Source: Aquanectria penicillioides
Lineage: Eukaryota; Ascomycota; Sordariomycetes; Hypocreales; Nectriaceae
Length of the DNA stretch: 64,000 nucleotides
Reading direction: 5' to 3'
Assembly: GCA_003415625.1 (NCBI GenBank)
Contig: PYIU01000004.1
Location: 4,030,001-4,094,000, forward strand
Part shown: one piece after another, positions 33,601 through 46,305 of the stretch
How the letters are laid out: each line of letters begins with the position of its first letter
Numbering within the stretch: the first letter of the stretch is position 1
Notes under the pieces: generated by a model
Seen by the model: the letters and a program-made list of their open reading frames with translations, nothing else
What the model was told of the DNA's origin: nothing
Databases searched by the model: none
Program-made: the position numbers and the translations under genes

Positions 33601-36443
33601 CGTAGCACTGCATGTCCCAACCGTTCTCTCTTACCATGCCCATTCCCAGCTCCTCGCCGGCGGCCACAACCCCATCCCATCCACCGGAACACGGAGCGCG
33701 ATCGCGGTCCCCCCGAGCAGCTTGCAGGGCTTGCAGGGCATATTGTCTCTGGGACCAATTGAGCGCTGAGAAGGGCATGCTTCATTCGTTACCCTCTCAT
33801 CGAGCCATGCACCCTCCCACCCACACTAAACCCCCCCATGGTAGAGACGTCCAAGATGCGAGCATGGCATGGTATCCGTACACACGCCCAAACGATGCTT
33901 GGCTGCGAGCCGGCGCATTTTTTTTTTTCTGTGAGTGCAGACAAAGACCATGCAGCTGGCACAACTGGGGAAAACGTGGAGGTTGGTAGGCCTTTGGATC
34001 AAGAGCTGGTGGAGTTTGGGTTCGCTTTTCCTGCTTATGTTACCCTGCGACGGATGGGGTTTTGAGTCAAGTGGCCAGAGAGGAACCGCTGCGCAAGGTT
34101 GCAACCCTTGCAAATCTCCAGCCTGTCGATCCGTCAAAGTGCCCTCTGCTCCCAGACGTCCACCATGAATCCTGCCTTGCGTCAAGCTCGCCTATGACTC
34201 GAGCGATAGCGGTTCTTAGCCTTGAGCGAGTCAAAGGAGGGTTCGGTTCTCTTTTAGCATAGCTTCCACTTCGCTCTATCCGCGCAGCTTCCCCTCGGGC
34301 TATCCGGCGGTGCACCATTGATCAGCATGAAAGCGACGATCGAGCTGTCACTCATCAGAGCCGTCGTCGCCTCATGCACGCACACAGATCTGCCTGCAGC
34401 TTCTTCCGGGTTGACGAGCGCCGCAAATTTAAAAAAAAAAAAAAAAACGGCCGCCACGCATCGATGCTACGGACAAAGGCCGCCCTCGTTGCCCAATCGT
34501 CACAGACCCTTGCCGAGGTCCCCCAAGTGGGCATTGACCTGACCTGGTGGTGTCAGTTGAAGACTCCCAGGCTCCGCTCCTCTTTTCGTTATTCAAAGGG
34601 CTCAAGGGGATCCGCCCATGACAGGGCTGATCAGAACTCGGGGGTCTCCTCCCCATCATGGCTCTCCCTGGTTTTCGGCCCATGTCGCGCCCCTCTGGCA
34701 CCACATGGCAAGTTAGCAAGGCAAGGCCAAGGCGAGGCCAGGGTAAGGCAAAGAAAGGCAAAGCGGACCCAGTTGGGACTGGCCCTGGGTCCAGGTCTGA
34801 GCCTCTTTGGGCCTGGCTCGCCTGAAGTCGTCACATTGTGTGCTCCTCTGGACTCGCTGTTGTCCCTCCGCTGCATCACCGTCATGGGGCGTTGTGGCCC
34901 TCAAGCCTCAAGGGCCCCTGGCCAGCATTCCATGGACGGCAGATGCCCACGTCCAGACGCCTCTTGCCCGGCTTATCTGGCATCCTGACAGCCCTTTGCA
35001 AAAGTTCGGCCAAATGTGACCTCTTCCCACAACAAGCACCTGCATAAAACGCCCCGGACCCTGCCCGATGTCCTCACGAACTTGTCGTTGCTGTCTTAGT
35101 GTCTCCAGTCCTCTGCCGAGTCCTTGGATACGGACCAGGCTAGCGACTAATCAACTGACCCCATGGCCATGGTGTGTGGTCGGTTCCATCTCCTAGCACT
35201 TTGTTCAATCAAGCATGGGCCCTACGCCTCGTGAGGGTGGTGTCTGAGGCCTGTCCTCCTCGATCGGGCCGCTTGTAATTAAACCATGGCCTCTTTTTTT
35301 TTATTATCTCGGTTCCTGGACGGTTTCTCCTTTGCCGCTCCTGGTTTTGCATCTCTTTCCCCAGACTCCCATCGACTTCATCAACATCAGACATTGACAT
35401 GACACTGACTGCGCGCCCCAATCCACCCGCCGTTATGCAAGATGGGACGTCGAAGCCCCAATCCTTCCGATTCTGAAACGCGGCAGTGCAAGCAATTAGT
35501 GGGCGGCCCGACCCCAGTCAAAATAAGGCCGGGACTTGGAGAGAGGTGTTTCCAGCTCCAGCCAGAGCAGCAGTAGCGTCGGCACTACTGATCGAGGCTG
35601 TGTGTTTTGTCGGCGTGTCAAAAAGAGTGCTCATCTTGAATCGACAAGCCACCAGCGGCGGTTCCGAGGCATCGGTACGCGTACAGGCGGAAGGTCCGTG
35701 TTAGTCGCCTCGTAGGGAGCTTGGCGACATGTGATATGAAGCCTGTTGAGGAGGGGAAGACTTCAAAGTGATGAAATGTCGTGAGCGGCCATCAAGCTGC
35801 CTCAATAACATCCGATTCCATGAGCTTGGAGGTGTTGAATCGACGGGCCCGTCCAAGGATTGTTATGCACCTCAACGTCGCATTCGCAGTTTCCAGTAGA
35901 TAAGAAACCGCATGTGCTTGTTTGTTTCTTGTGAACATGGAGGTGCATGTGTGCCCAACCAGATCGGTCGTTGTTTATCAACCATGTTCCGTTCCTGATT
36001 TGGTGGTGAAACTCTCGGTTGTTTAATGAAACACAGCAACGTTGGTTGAGTCCTCGAAACCGAAAGTTGGAAAATGCCAGCAGGCCACAAATGGCTTCGT
36101 CCGGATTTCTTTGATCTATGCAACATTAAATATACGGATCGCTACTACATCAGCGCAAACAAATAGACTTTAGTCACTTTGATAGGCCTCATCGATGATC
36201 AAGGAGGTTTGATACTATCTCAAGACTAGTTTAGTTTACTAACCACAAACTTATCAGATAGACCATCGCTTTGTGATCCTGAGTACATCATCCACTCATT
36301 ATTGAACCAGATAGTGTGTCACAACATCGATCATTGTACAGCTACTCTTGTTTCCTGTTTCAAGTCGACAACTCTTACAGACCTCCTTGTCGCTCGGTTG
36401 CGAGTTCCTCCGCGCTCACGGGAATCCTCTCCGTCGCCGCAGG
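30686..36443. other. 5.8 kb gene-free region upstream of the Zn(II)2Cys6 gene
   Basis: No frame here shows coding character. The part next to the gene should hold its promoter. Simple repeats (GAAGAT)n at about 31458-31490, poly(A) runs near 32680 and 32774, and CT-rich tracts occur. Short frames of up to 204 codons around 34.4-35.0 kb overlap on both strands and lack family motifs. Nothing resembling a transposase or reverse transcriptase was seen. Confidence 0.6.
31456..31490 (+). repeat. (GAAGAT)n hexanucleotide repeat
   Basis: Five to six GAAGAT units in intergenic DNA. Confidence 0.8.
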
Positions 36444-36986
36444 TCAGTTCTCGACGTCATTTGACTTGTCCCTGTAGCCCAACTCATGATCTTTGTCGAA
36501 TCCTCGCTCGCGAATCGGGTCCGAGGAGTTGGCGCCGACGCCCTCGAGGTCAGCGCCAACATGTTTCTGTTTACCCCCCGTGCAGCTCCTGGCTCGTCAT
36601 GCCCTGACCCGGGTGGCCGTAGCCCCTGTGGACATCCGCCGACGTGGCTCCCGACAGATTCTCTGAGGCTGCCGTCCGGCATTGCGTGTCCGGGTCGAGT
36701 CCCTGACCGGGGACGTCGTATTGAGGCTGGGGTTTGAAGGTTCGGTCCCGGGGGCGGTACCGGGAGGGAAGTTTTCGGCATGGGATTCGGGCTTGGCGTC
36801 GTTTCCCACTTTGACGCCGGGGGCATGCTGGATCATGTGAGTTATCATCTGCGTAAATATTAAGGACGTTGGATGTTATTTGAGACCACTTACGCCCTTG
36901 GTGGTGAGAGGCTCCGAGGGGGCGATTTTGCTATTGAACTGACCGAGAGCAGTGGTGAGGGAATCGGGGTTTCTATTGACAGACAT
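36444..36986 (-). CDS. Small conserved fungal protein (GATSxDV / MTSQELHG type), frame disrupted
   Basis: Exon 1 is 36986-36894 (31 codons from MSVNRNPDSLTTALGQFN) and exon 2 is 36827-36444. A 66-nt intron (GTAAGT...ATCCAG) joins TTKG to HAPGVKVGNDAKPE. Exon 2 then reads in three frames in succession: PPGTAP, then VPGQGLDPDT with SGATSADVHRGYGHPGQG and MTSQELHGG, then ADLEGVGANSSDPIRERGFD to a TGA. The changes of frame fall in the CCCCCGGG run near 36745-36752 (one base short) and in a G6 run near 36576-36581 (one too many or two too few). The block order matches a small, hydrophilic, probably disordered protein family that I recall as widespread in Pezizomycotina and whose function I do not know. 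It is either a homopolymer-damaged assembly of an intact gene or a recent pseudogene; I favour the former because other genes here show the same pattern. Confidence 0.7.
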
Positions 36987-37299
36987 TGTGGGAGCCTTGG
37001 ATTGAAACTTGTGCTCTTAGGATATCGCAGTTTAGGTTTAAAACTGAGTGGTCTTAAATATTTCAACTTGATTACCGCGTATGAAGGTCATTGATATAGG
37101 GAGTTCTCTTGCCATCTCGATGTATGATGCCAACACCTTGGTCGTGCCCTCATGACATCACAACTTTGATGTTCCACAAATCTCCAATCACCATCTACAC
37201 CACAGGGGTAAGGGATTCCTTTCACTGTATGGTTATGTTGTATATACCTGCAAATCACACGAATCTAGTTGCATCTTGTTGCGGAAACTATTCTGCACC

Positions 37300-37557
37300 A
37301 TGTCCAAGTTCCGCCTTCTCACCCATACTCGTGCCCAGATGGTTGTCGAGAATGGTAACATTACCGAAAAACAGGTCCATATTCCTGGCCTAAAAGGTTT
37401 AAGGGATATTGAGATGTTCTATTTTACTTTACGTCTTGAAATTTTGTTTAATGCGGACGCTATCGATTGGATTATGGTCAAGGATTGCAAAATTCGAGAC
37501 ATCGAAAGCTTAGCTTATCTCTTCCATGTTGATCAAGATGGTGTGTGCCATATGTAG
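37300..37557 (+). CDS. Possible orphan small protein in an AT-richer patch
   Basis: An 85-codon frame starts with ATG in a CACCATG context and reads MSKFRLLTHTRAQMVVENG onward to a TAG. Its codon choice includes many T-ending codons, unlike the C/G-ending codons of neighbouring genes. No signal peptide, membrane segment or known motif is present. It could be an orphan gene, the remnant of a larger degraded gene, or chance. It lies in an AT-richer interval that contains no confirmed gene. Confidence 0.3.
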   Translation: MSKFRLLTHTRAQMVVENGNITEKQVHIPGLKGLRDIEMFYFTLRLEILFNADAIDWIMVKDCKIRDIESLAYLFHVDQDGVCHM

Positions 37558-40500
37558 TCGAGGACGTCACATGTGCTCCATACATCACCTCCATAACTTA
37601 ACCACTAATAATTCAAGTAGGGGATTAACAAGGAACATATAAGACTAATGTTGGGTGATGTCGAGATGGACAGTGACCGTGGATTTCGACCTACCCTGTA
37701 GCAAAAAGGACTAAATATTCAACCCATCCACAGTCCACGTCCGAATCAACGCTCACGCTCCCCTGCAGCGCGGACCCAGAGTTCCCGCAGTGGATTCTAA
37801 GATCACCTCCTCATAGTATTCGTAAGTCTCTATGCATAAAGAATGCACCGAGTGGAATCGGCTAACGCCAAGGGCAATCGCCAAGACGTCGACCAGCGAG
37901 TACCGACGCGCCCTTTGGGATATTGGAACCCACGATGCACAGAAAATACGTCAAGATGTTTCCCTTGTGGGGAGCCCAAGTCAAATTTCCCCTTCTGGTA
38001 TGGATTTGCACGCGTGCCTTCGTTCCCGTTGGAACAGACATGGACTTTGGCCGAGTGAGACTGAGCGATGATGTCAGCCTAACGTGTCGTCGCGGGAACA
38101 CAGATACAGATGCCTTTGTGAGCAAAAAGGATTGTATGAGCCCTCAAAACGACCCATTATGAAGGAAATGGAGACACAATAGAACGAAACGCCCATTTGG
38201 AATGTCATCTAGGTACGTCGGATTTGGTGGCGGTTGACAAGGCTGTTGGTTGTGTCAAACAATAGCGATGTGCGGCTCGTGTTCGCACCAGAGTGTGCAT
38301 TGTGTCTCACTGTCTGGATAGGTAGATTAACAATGAGAACCGACTGAACATATTGGCGAACACGTCTCGATCAGTTTCTAACTTTCTATCCAGTTTTTAA
38401 CGAGACAGGTTTCACTGGCAGTGGAGTGATTGATTTTGGGAAGTCAGGCTGGAGGAGCAGTATGACGTTCCAACAAGGTCTCTGACCAGGAACAGGACGA
38501 TGTTCCCCTTGTGGCCCAGGGTTATTCCCGCCTGAATCCCCGGCGAATGTCAGCTGAATGTGCTTCTTGGCCATGGAAAAGCCACCAAATTCCAGAACTC
38601 GGTCTGGACTTTTGCCAAAGCGAAGTTTCGTAGGGCGCAATAAAACAAAGTCTCCTAACACAACACCACCTCAGGTGGGTGAAATTCGATCCAACGCCCC
38701 ATAATCCCGCCATTACGCACCAGGCCTGTTTGCTGAAAGCCTGAAAGTGGTCCTCCCCCAGGTTTGCCAAAGACGGATCGTCAATTAGCTTGGGCAGCTG
38801 AGTGCCACCACCTGCTGCCACAGGCGAACTGGCCGCGGACAAGGGGACCTGGGCATTTGCAGTGAATCCACACACAGAATCCCGGGCCAACTATGTTACT
38901 AGTAACTTGTTAAGGGCGACCCTTCTCGAGGATCTGACAACACGAGCCTGTGGCGGAATCGCCGGGCATTATTGCTTTACTCCGTACATAGGATGTGAAT
39001 GCGGTGAGAATGACTGCAGGCGATGACGACCAAGCAAAAAATGGGCTTTCGGGGGCGAATGCACTATTGACTCCTCCACATCCAGGCCGATGAGCTAAGA
39101 GCCAGGGACATGTTGTTTAGCCAACCAGCTACGATGGGGAATCCCAGCTAAAATGGGACGTCGGCGGCGGCGTGACACAGCCTCACAGCCATCCCCATGT
39201 CTTTAACTTGCTTGGCCTGGTGGCGGCCAGGCTCTGGCTTGACTGGCATCGCGGCGAGAATGCGCTGGGGTTGTTTTGTAATGAGAATGGGAAGCGCATT
39301 TCGCATAGTCGTGATGAGTTGGTTAGCTGCTAGCTAGGTGCCGTTGGTGACCGATCCATTATGCGGATGGAGCAGAGTGCTATTATTAAGTCGAGCCCGT
39401 ATAGCTGGTACGAATTATGCCCACACAGTATCTGTATCTACTCCTGAACACTGACCTGTGCGGTGTTGACGGTGTCTGCGCGACGGAGAGTGGACAGTGG
39501 TGAACAAACCCTGCTGGGATCAACTCCATCAGAGGGGACAAGTGTCGCACCAGCACAACAGACAAACACACCAACAGGTCTTCCCCCGATGATGGATGTG
39601 CCGGCGCCTGTGGTGGGATGAACCTTTAATTACCTGGCCTCTCTCCTTTCCCCTCACTTCCTCCCTTCCGTGATGATTCAATTTTGCGATGCGCGCTTTC
39701 TCCTCAGCTGAAAATGCCGTCTTTCTTGGCTGAAATGCCATTCAATGATCAACAGCCGTTCGTGACTCGATTTTTAATTTACAGCCGTACCGCCGGAAGA
39801 ACGGTTAATTGGGGGCCTTCCATTTCTAGCCTTGGTTTCCACTTGGGTAGGCGCTCTCCCGCTGTGCTTCCCCATTCTGGGCAACGCGCTGGTCACCAAA
39901 TCAAACCCAAGGGACCTGGGGCTTGCGTCTTGGACCGAGAAGGCCTTCAGGCTTTGCCTGTTTTGCCGCCTTCCCCAGGCAGGTGATGAGCCGTGGCGCA
40001 CCTACCACACTTAAGTGTCACCCAACGTCGTACCTGCCCATCTTGGCATGGACCTAAGCTTTTCCGCACCACCCCAGTTTCATTCTGGCTTGGTCTGGGA
40101 GGATGATGACCGCAACCGAGGAAGGAACGACGGATTCCTGATGATCCATTGCCCATTGGTTCTGTCTGTGAGCCAAAACCACATTCTCTCAGACATGATA
40201 CATCCGTCTCTTACCGGAAGGTTGATAAAAAAATAAAAAATAAAAGAATTGAAATAACAGTCGACACGGGAAACCGGCCGGAAACCGACCACTTAAAACA
40301 GATCACTCAGCCCAATCCTTGTTGGCCGGCTCACTGAATCGACAGCGGGATCCTTGGGCACCCTACAGGGCTCCGTTTAACTCCCTGGCCCAGCCCTGTC
40401 GAGCCCTGTCCTTGACTCCGTACTCCGAACTGTGCGGGTGATGACCCTGGCCTCATCGCTTGCCCCTCGCCTTGGATTAAACCCCCGGTCGGTCCATCGT

Positions 40501-41809
40501 CTGTGGTCGTCGGTCGCACATCTGCAAACTGCGCGTGCATGCTGGACTGCATTCGGCCGTAGGTTTCTGTGCCTGACAACACCACCGTTGTCAAGAATAA
40601 GGGGCTTTGTTCTCCCTCACTTCCCTTCCTGTCCAAGCACCAATTCCAGGGTTCGGTGCCATTCGGGGGAGCAGCCAACCACACAAAAACAGAGACAGAG
40701 ACACATGGCTGCCACTACTCCCGCCCTGGGCCGCCGTTCGAGACACTGTAATACGAGCCAACGCCTCTTTCGCCGCTCTTGCGCGAGACATTCTGTCGTC
40801 GAGCTACCTAATTAGAGCCCGTATTCCACATTCGCTACGGGGTACGGAGTACTGCTGCTGCCATTGCGTCAGCACACCACTACAGCTGTTGGTCGGCGAG
40901 TCGCCGCTCTCTTCGTGTCGGTTCGTTTTTTTTTTTCGAGGAGGGCTGTGTTTGTTAGACTGGTGGGCTTGGGCACACTGGCAAAGGCAAACGATTTCTC
41001 GTTCCCGCGCCACTCGCGTTCGGTGACCGGCAAGGACAGGCTCCTGAATCCACCTGGAGCCAGCTGTCGGACCGCTGGTTCCATGCATTGTTCGATCCAG
41101 ACAGAGCTGGGGGCGCAAAGGTGTTGTATTAGGGCACTAGGGAGGCCCTGGCGCTGTGTGCAGTTCCAGTCAGTGTCAGACAACGTCCACGAGCTCCGCG
41201 GCCCCTTCTTCGACCCCGTTCAAGCCTCCCCGTGCCGGTTCCCAGTTGAAAGCGCCCCCCCGCTTTGTGCTTGGGGCCGGTTAGTGCCTGGTTGCTGGGC
41301 GGAGCTTGCGCTAAACTTGGCTCTCTGAGTGTGTTTTCGGTCCGCATCCGGTGTGGCTCTGTGCATGACCCATGCCTCATTAGACCCGCTATTCGCTCCA
41401 TCTGGCACTGTCCCCTGTACCAGCCAAGCACTGGCCCGTTGCTCGCCAACGACCTCATCAACAAGCGACTCCCATCCTGTCCTGACGCTGATCATCGACC
41501 CAGGCTTGTTCCTTTCACTCCCCCCCGCTCGTTCGCTCGTTCTAATACCTGCATTTGCCTTGTTTCGAATTTCTTTTCGATCCTCCTCTCCCTTGATTGC
41601 GAACTCGAGCGTAGGTAGTCTAGTCTACCTAGCCCTGACATCAACTGTTCCAAGACACACAATCACTTTCCGCCCGCCTACTTCTTTCTTACTTCTCGAA
41701 GCGGCTTGCCGCTGCTGAGATCATCATCATCGCCGAGGCTTGACACAGCCTCCCCCTCACACTCAGCTGTCAGTCGTTTATTGCGCCCGGTCGCATATCT
41801 GCCGCCGCC
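37558..41809. other. 4.3 kb gene-poor region upstream of the GH17 gene
   Basis: No convincing coding frame. Frames around 38.4-38.9 kb on the minus strand lack an ATG. The last several hundred bases before 41810 are CT-rich and probably form the promoter and leader of the GH17 gene. Confidence 0.5.
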
Positions 41810-44008
41810 ATGCAGCACTACCGCAACGACCCGTACGAGAGGGAACCTTTCGACACTTCTCATAACCGATACGATTCTCCTTCGCATTACCCTTCACCTC
41901 CGGCGCAAAGCTATTCGCCTTCTCAAACACCATACTACGACGTCCCGTCTCCTGCGCCTGCATCCCGATCAAACCATCCCAGCTCACACCCCGACTCGGC
42001 CTGGAACCGAATGCAGCCCCAAGAAAGCCCGAGCCACCACTCCAACTCGCTGCACTCCGGTTCTGCCGGTTACGACAGCCCGCGGCGGGGCTCTCCAAAC
42101 CCACCTTCCCGCGGTGGTGACAACGGATATAATAACAGTGGCGGAGGTGGAGGTGGAGGTGGAGGTGGCCGCCCGGGGTATGCACAAATCCCTTCTTACG
42201 CCATTACCCCAGGTGTAGACAACTTTAGCCAGTCTGCGTCAGGTGGCATGGCTGGCATTGCTTACAACGTCGCTGACCGTAACCCTCGAAATAGTGGCAT
42301 GGAGGCGATGCACAGCGCCGGCCAAGTGCCTCCACCTCCCTCCCGCTCTCAGTACCAGGCCGCGACTGCCAACAGTTACTCACCTCAATCCAACGGATAC
42401 GGTTATGATGACGGCTACGTGCACAATTCCCATGGCGGAGAGTCACACTCTAGCCTGGCTGGCCTCGGAGCTGCTGCTGTCCCCCCAGGCTCCCACTCGC
42501 CTGCCCGCCATGGAAATGACCCTTTTGTGTCCAATGACCCGTACCAGGGCTACACGTCCAGAAACAACGCTTCTCACCTCGGTATCGTGAATCCTAATGA
42601 TATTGCCGACGACGGAGATGATGGCCTTGAATATGGTCGAAGGAGCCAGCGAAACTCTATGTTGAGCCTCCCCCACTCTGACCGGAGTCGACGCGCAGCT
42701 GCGGCGGGTGCTGGGCGCGGAGCAGCCGCCGGTGCCCTTCTGACAGCAGGTAAATACTAGAAAATATCCGATCCTGCATAACTGTTGTTTGCTGACTTGA
42801 ACCTAGGCCAATCAGCAGGTGATTCCGAAGGAGCTCGTGAGAAGCCATCCGAATGGCTAGAAAAGAACGAGTCCAAGAGCAAAAAGTGGAGGTGGGCCAT
42901 CATCATTATTGTGTGTCTTGTTATTGTTGGAGCCATTGTAGGTGGTGTGGTGGGTAGCTTGCTTAGCAACAAGCGAAAAGACGGTAGCAGCAGCGGCTCC
43001 AGTGGCAGCAGCTCTGGAGAATCTGCCAAGGACGACACAGACAAGAACGGCGACCTCAGCGTCAACAGCGCCGAGATCAAGAAGCTCCTCAACAACAAGA
43101 ATCTGCATAGGGTGTTCCCCGGCATGGACTACACTCCCCTCAACACTCAGTACCCCGATTGTCTTGTCAACCCTCCGTCGCAAAACAATGTCACTCGTGA
43201 CGTTGCGGTGCTCAGCCAGCTTACCAACAAGATTCGACTATACGGTACCGATTGCAACCAGACTCAGATGCTGCTCCATGCGATTGATAAGCTCGAGCTC
43301 AAGGATACAAAGGTTTGGCTGGGAGTATGGCAGGACGGCAACAAGACCACCAATGCACGACAGCTGAATCAAATGTGGGATATTTTGGATACCTATGGCC
43401 AATCGCCTTTCGAAGGTATCATTGTCGCCAACGAAATTCTCTTCCGCGAGGAAATGACCGAAACCCAGCTGGGCACCGTTCTCAGCGACGTTCGCAAGAA
43501 CTTGACTGCGAAGAAAATCGACCTCCCCGTCGCCACATCTGATCTGGGCGACGACTGGACCTCAGCGTTGGCCCAGGACAGTGATCTCATCATGGCCAAC
43601 ATCCACCCTTTCTTCGCTGGCGTGACAGCTGACAAGGCCGCCGGTTGGACGTGGTCTTTCTGGGAGAACAACAACAAGCAGTTTTGGAAGACGGACAAGA
43701 AGAAGAACATTATCTCCGAAACTGGATGGCCAACCGCAGGTGGAACCGGCTGTGGTGCTGCGACATCGTGTACCGAAGGTTCGGTCGCCGGCATCGACGA
43801 GTTGAACACATTCATGGCAGACTGGGTTTGCCAGGCGCTCACCAACGGGACCAATTACTTCTGGTTCGAGGCATTTGACGAACCTTGGAAGATCAAATAC
43901 AACACCAAGGGCAAGGAGTGGGAAGACAAATGGGGTCTGTTGACTGTTGATCGCGAGCTCAAGAGTGGTGTCAAGATCCCTGACTGCGGTGGCAAGACCG
44001 TCAGCTAA
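41810..44008 (+). CDS. GH17 glucan endo-1,3-beta-glucosidase, type II membrane form (btgC-like)
   Basis: Exons 41810-42749 and 42807-44008 give 713 residues. The N-terminal ~340 residues are cytoplasmic-type: Ser/Pro/Tyr-rich with a poly-Gly run and no signal peptide. A single transmembrane helix ([20 protein letters not shown], about 344-365) is preceded by a Lys/Trp/Arg-rich stop signal, so the protein should be type II with its catalytic part outside. A Ser/Gly linker leads to the GH17 barrel. VANEILF contains the expected acid/base Glu (residue 523) and ISETGWP the nucleophile Glu (618). The [19 protein letters not shown] opening and late [11 protein letters not shown] block are typical of fungal EglC/BtgC enzymes that cleave or remodel cell-wall beta-1,3-glucan. 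Several N-glycosylation sequons occur. The long N-terminal extension matches the btgC subtype. Confidence 0.95.
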
Positions 44009-44764
44009 GGATGGGATGTAAAGGTCTCTACACGACTCTGGTGTAGATGCTGCATGTGATTTATGAGCAACATTTCTCCTTTACTCCTGTTAAGCGTCAA
44101 CTCGAACGATTCGAGTTGCTATAGCCAGGGCGGTTGGTTTCGGTTTTTGTTTGTTTGGGTCTTTGGGCATTTGTCATGCCTCTTGGGAGTCGGTCCTTGA
44201 GGACTATTGCATTTTTAGCCGCAGGGTTGCTAATCTGCCTGCTTGGTTTTTTATCGGAGGCCTGATGGATTGGTTGGAGGTTGGTCTCCGTGTTGGATAC
44301 AACCGAGGGTTATTTAGGTGGTATGCCGTCGGTTGTTGATTGCTATGACTACGGGAGTTTAGGAGTGAAAAGGAAGTAGGACATAGTCCTCTTATGGTTT
44401 TTGTAATTTTGGTCGGAGGTGGTTTGAGGACAGGACATATTTTTGAGAGGACCTTGCCTGCAGAAACGGGCGAGGGTTTTGCTAAACACTTCCTTCTACA
44501 AAAAGGTATATATTCCCGAGACTTACTGGCATGAAATGCAAATGCAATATGTATGGTAAACAAAAAATGGTTCCCTTTGACTTAATGCGAATTGCTTGTG
44601 TGTGACATGTGTACTTTGAGTAAACTACTTCCTCTAATCCATCCATCCCGTTGAATAAAACCACTCCTGTATGTTTTGCGATTCATCTTAGTCCCAACTA
44701 TGTTCGCCATTGCCCCCTGTCATTGATCAACGGAGTTTGAGATTCCACTGTCTCGTCGTGACGC
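44009..44764. other. Convergent intergenic region
   Basis: Separates the convergent GH17 and coiled-coil genes. The sequence is T/G-rich just after the GH17 stop, as expected for a 3' UTR. No other feature seen. Confidence 0.5.
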
Positions 44765-45573
44765 TCATAGATCAGCCTGATCCATGATGCCTGCACCCTG
44801 TTCTGGGCTCCCCGTCGTCGTCTCAGGGGTTTGTGGCATCATCATGGTTTCGGGATGCATCTGCCCGTACATGATCATGACGAACCCCTTCATATCGGCC
44901 AACTCTTTTTCAAGGTTCTCAACACGCCGGGCCAGCTGAAAGCGATCAGCCCTGCAGTTTGTGAGCTCGTTGAACAGCGTCATGTTGTGTTGGTTGTTTT
45001 CAAGGAGAGGAGGGAACGCCCCGGGGTCTCTCCTTGTAGATGGAGGGAGACATCGTATTTTGGAGGCCCTTGCTCCAACTTGATGTCTGGTGAGAGCTCG
45101 CTTCGAGGAGCAGGCATTTGGTTGAACATCATGTTGGGAGAAGAGCCTTCGATACTGCGAGGCGAAGCCATGGTGTTGGCAATTATGGTCCGTGAACGCA
45201 GCTCTGCGCGGGCATCGGTGGCTTCTTGGTTTGCTTCCCGCTTGAGGTGTCGTTCGATCATTCGCTCGATGTTGATGCCGCACATTTGCTTCCCCTGGTC
45301 ACGCCTATGTTCAAATAGACTCAAACATCAGCAAACAAGTTTGACAGCATTGAAACGCTTGATGTAATTTATGATGGAAGGAGAGATGTTCAAGTACCTT
45401 TTGTTAACGAGAGTCCTCAAAGAGTCACGGAGCATCAACAGCCGGATGCCGACGGTGGACGACAAGTACTCTCCCTTGCGAGAGGTGCGTTCGCAAGCTT
45501 GCCACATGGCCTGGTATTCGGCATCACGGGCGCGAATGTCGGCGACCTTGAAGGGATCCGTACGGCGAGGCAT
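44765..45573 (-). CDS. Small coiled-coil protein, function unknown, one apparent frameshift
   Basis: Exons 45573-45398 and 45304-44765; the intron runs GTACTT...CATAG. The protein (about 238 residues) opens MPRRTDPFKVADIRARDAEY, with a helical region through GIRLLMLRDSLRTLVNKR. Exon 2 continues with helical NIERMIERHLKREANQEA, a Ser/Pro/Met-rich middle and a C-terminal heptad-like segment (FQLARRVENLEKELADMKGF). The reading frame changes in the CCCCGGGG tract at 45019-45026; one added base there gives 717 nt, exactly 239 codons, and joins GETPG to AFPPLLENNQHN. No DNA-binding basic region of bZIP type is convincing. I do not recognise the family. Confidence 0.7.
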
Positions 45574-46305
45574 TGTTGGACAGTTGTGGTTGGATGAAGA
45601 TGAGGTTGGGGAGATGGAAGAGGGTTGTAAACTTGGGGAGATGGAAGCAGGACGTAGACTTGGGAAGATGCGTAAAGAAAGGAGGATTGTGAAAAGACTA
45701 CCAAGTCAAGTCAAGTCAAGGGAAATGGGGGAAGAAGCATTGGACTAAACAACTGGCACGGTTAATGTGTGGGATGTGAACTTTTTGAGGTGAGGGAGTT
45801 GAGCGTGCGGATGATGTTGAAGACCGACCGAAGACGCGGGGATGCGGCGGGCAGGTGTTGAGTTGGAGCGAGTTGATGGAGCCCGGTAGAGGCGAGCCCA
45901 CTTACATGGAAGATGCACACCCAAATCTCGGAGGCTTTGAAGGGAGCCACTTCTGTGATTCGAGGCTCCGAATAGAAGCTTTCCCACAAATGCGAAGAGA
46001 GCAAAAAGGAAGAAAACAAGGGGCTGGATGCTTCAGACGAGAACGCGAAAGGATTGATGAGGAACTATATTGGTAGATTGATGATATTCGAAGAGGAGAA
46101 CAGATTAGAGGCCAATATGCTTTTGGGACGAAGGAAAGAAGGTGCTGATTCGTGGGGATGAAGCATCGGTGATTCAAGATGCGAGCCCAAGGCACTAGGG
46201 CTGGGTGTCGATGCGGACCAAAGGATCGACGAACGCGTCACAGCCACTACACGAATAGAATAGAAACATCAAGCAGTCAGATTGCTCTTAATAATATCAT
46301 CGTCA
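45574..46305. other. Intergenic region between two minus-strand genes
   Basis: Likely promoter of the coiled-coil gene and 3' flank of the SRR1-like gene. It contains an AAGTC pentanucleotide repeat at about 45702-45720. No gene seen. Confidence 0.5.

Noticed and set aside
38386..38890. Minus-strand frames, one with a plausible Ser/Ala/Pro-rich peptide
   Set aside because: The frame begins with TTG, no ATG is available, and no splice model links the two frames.
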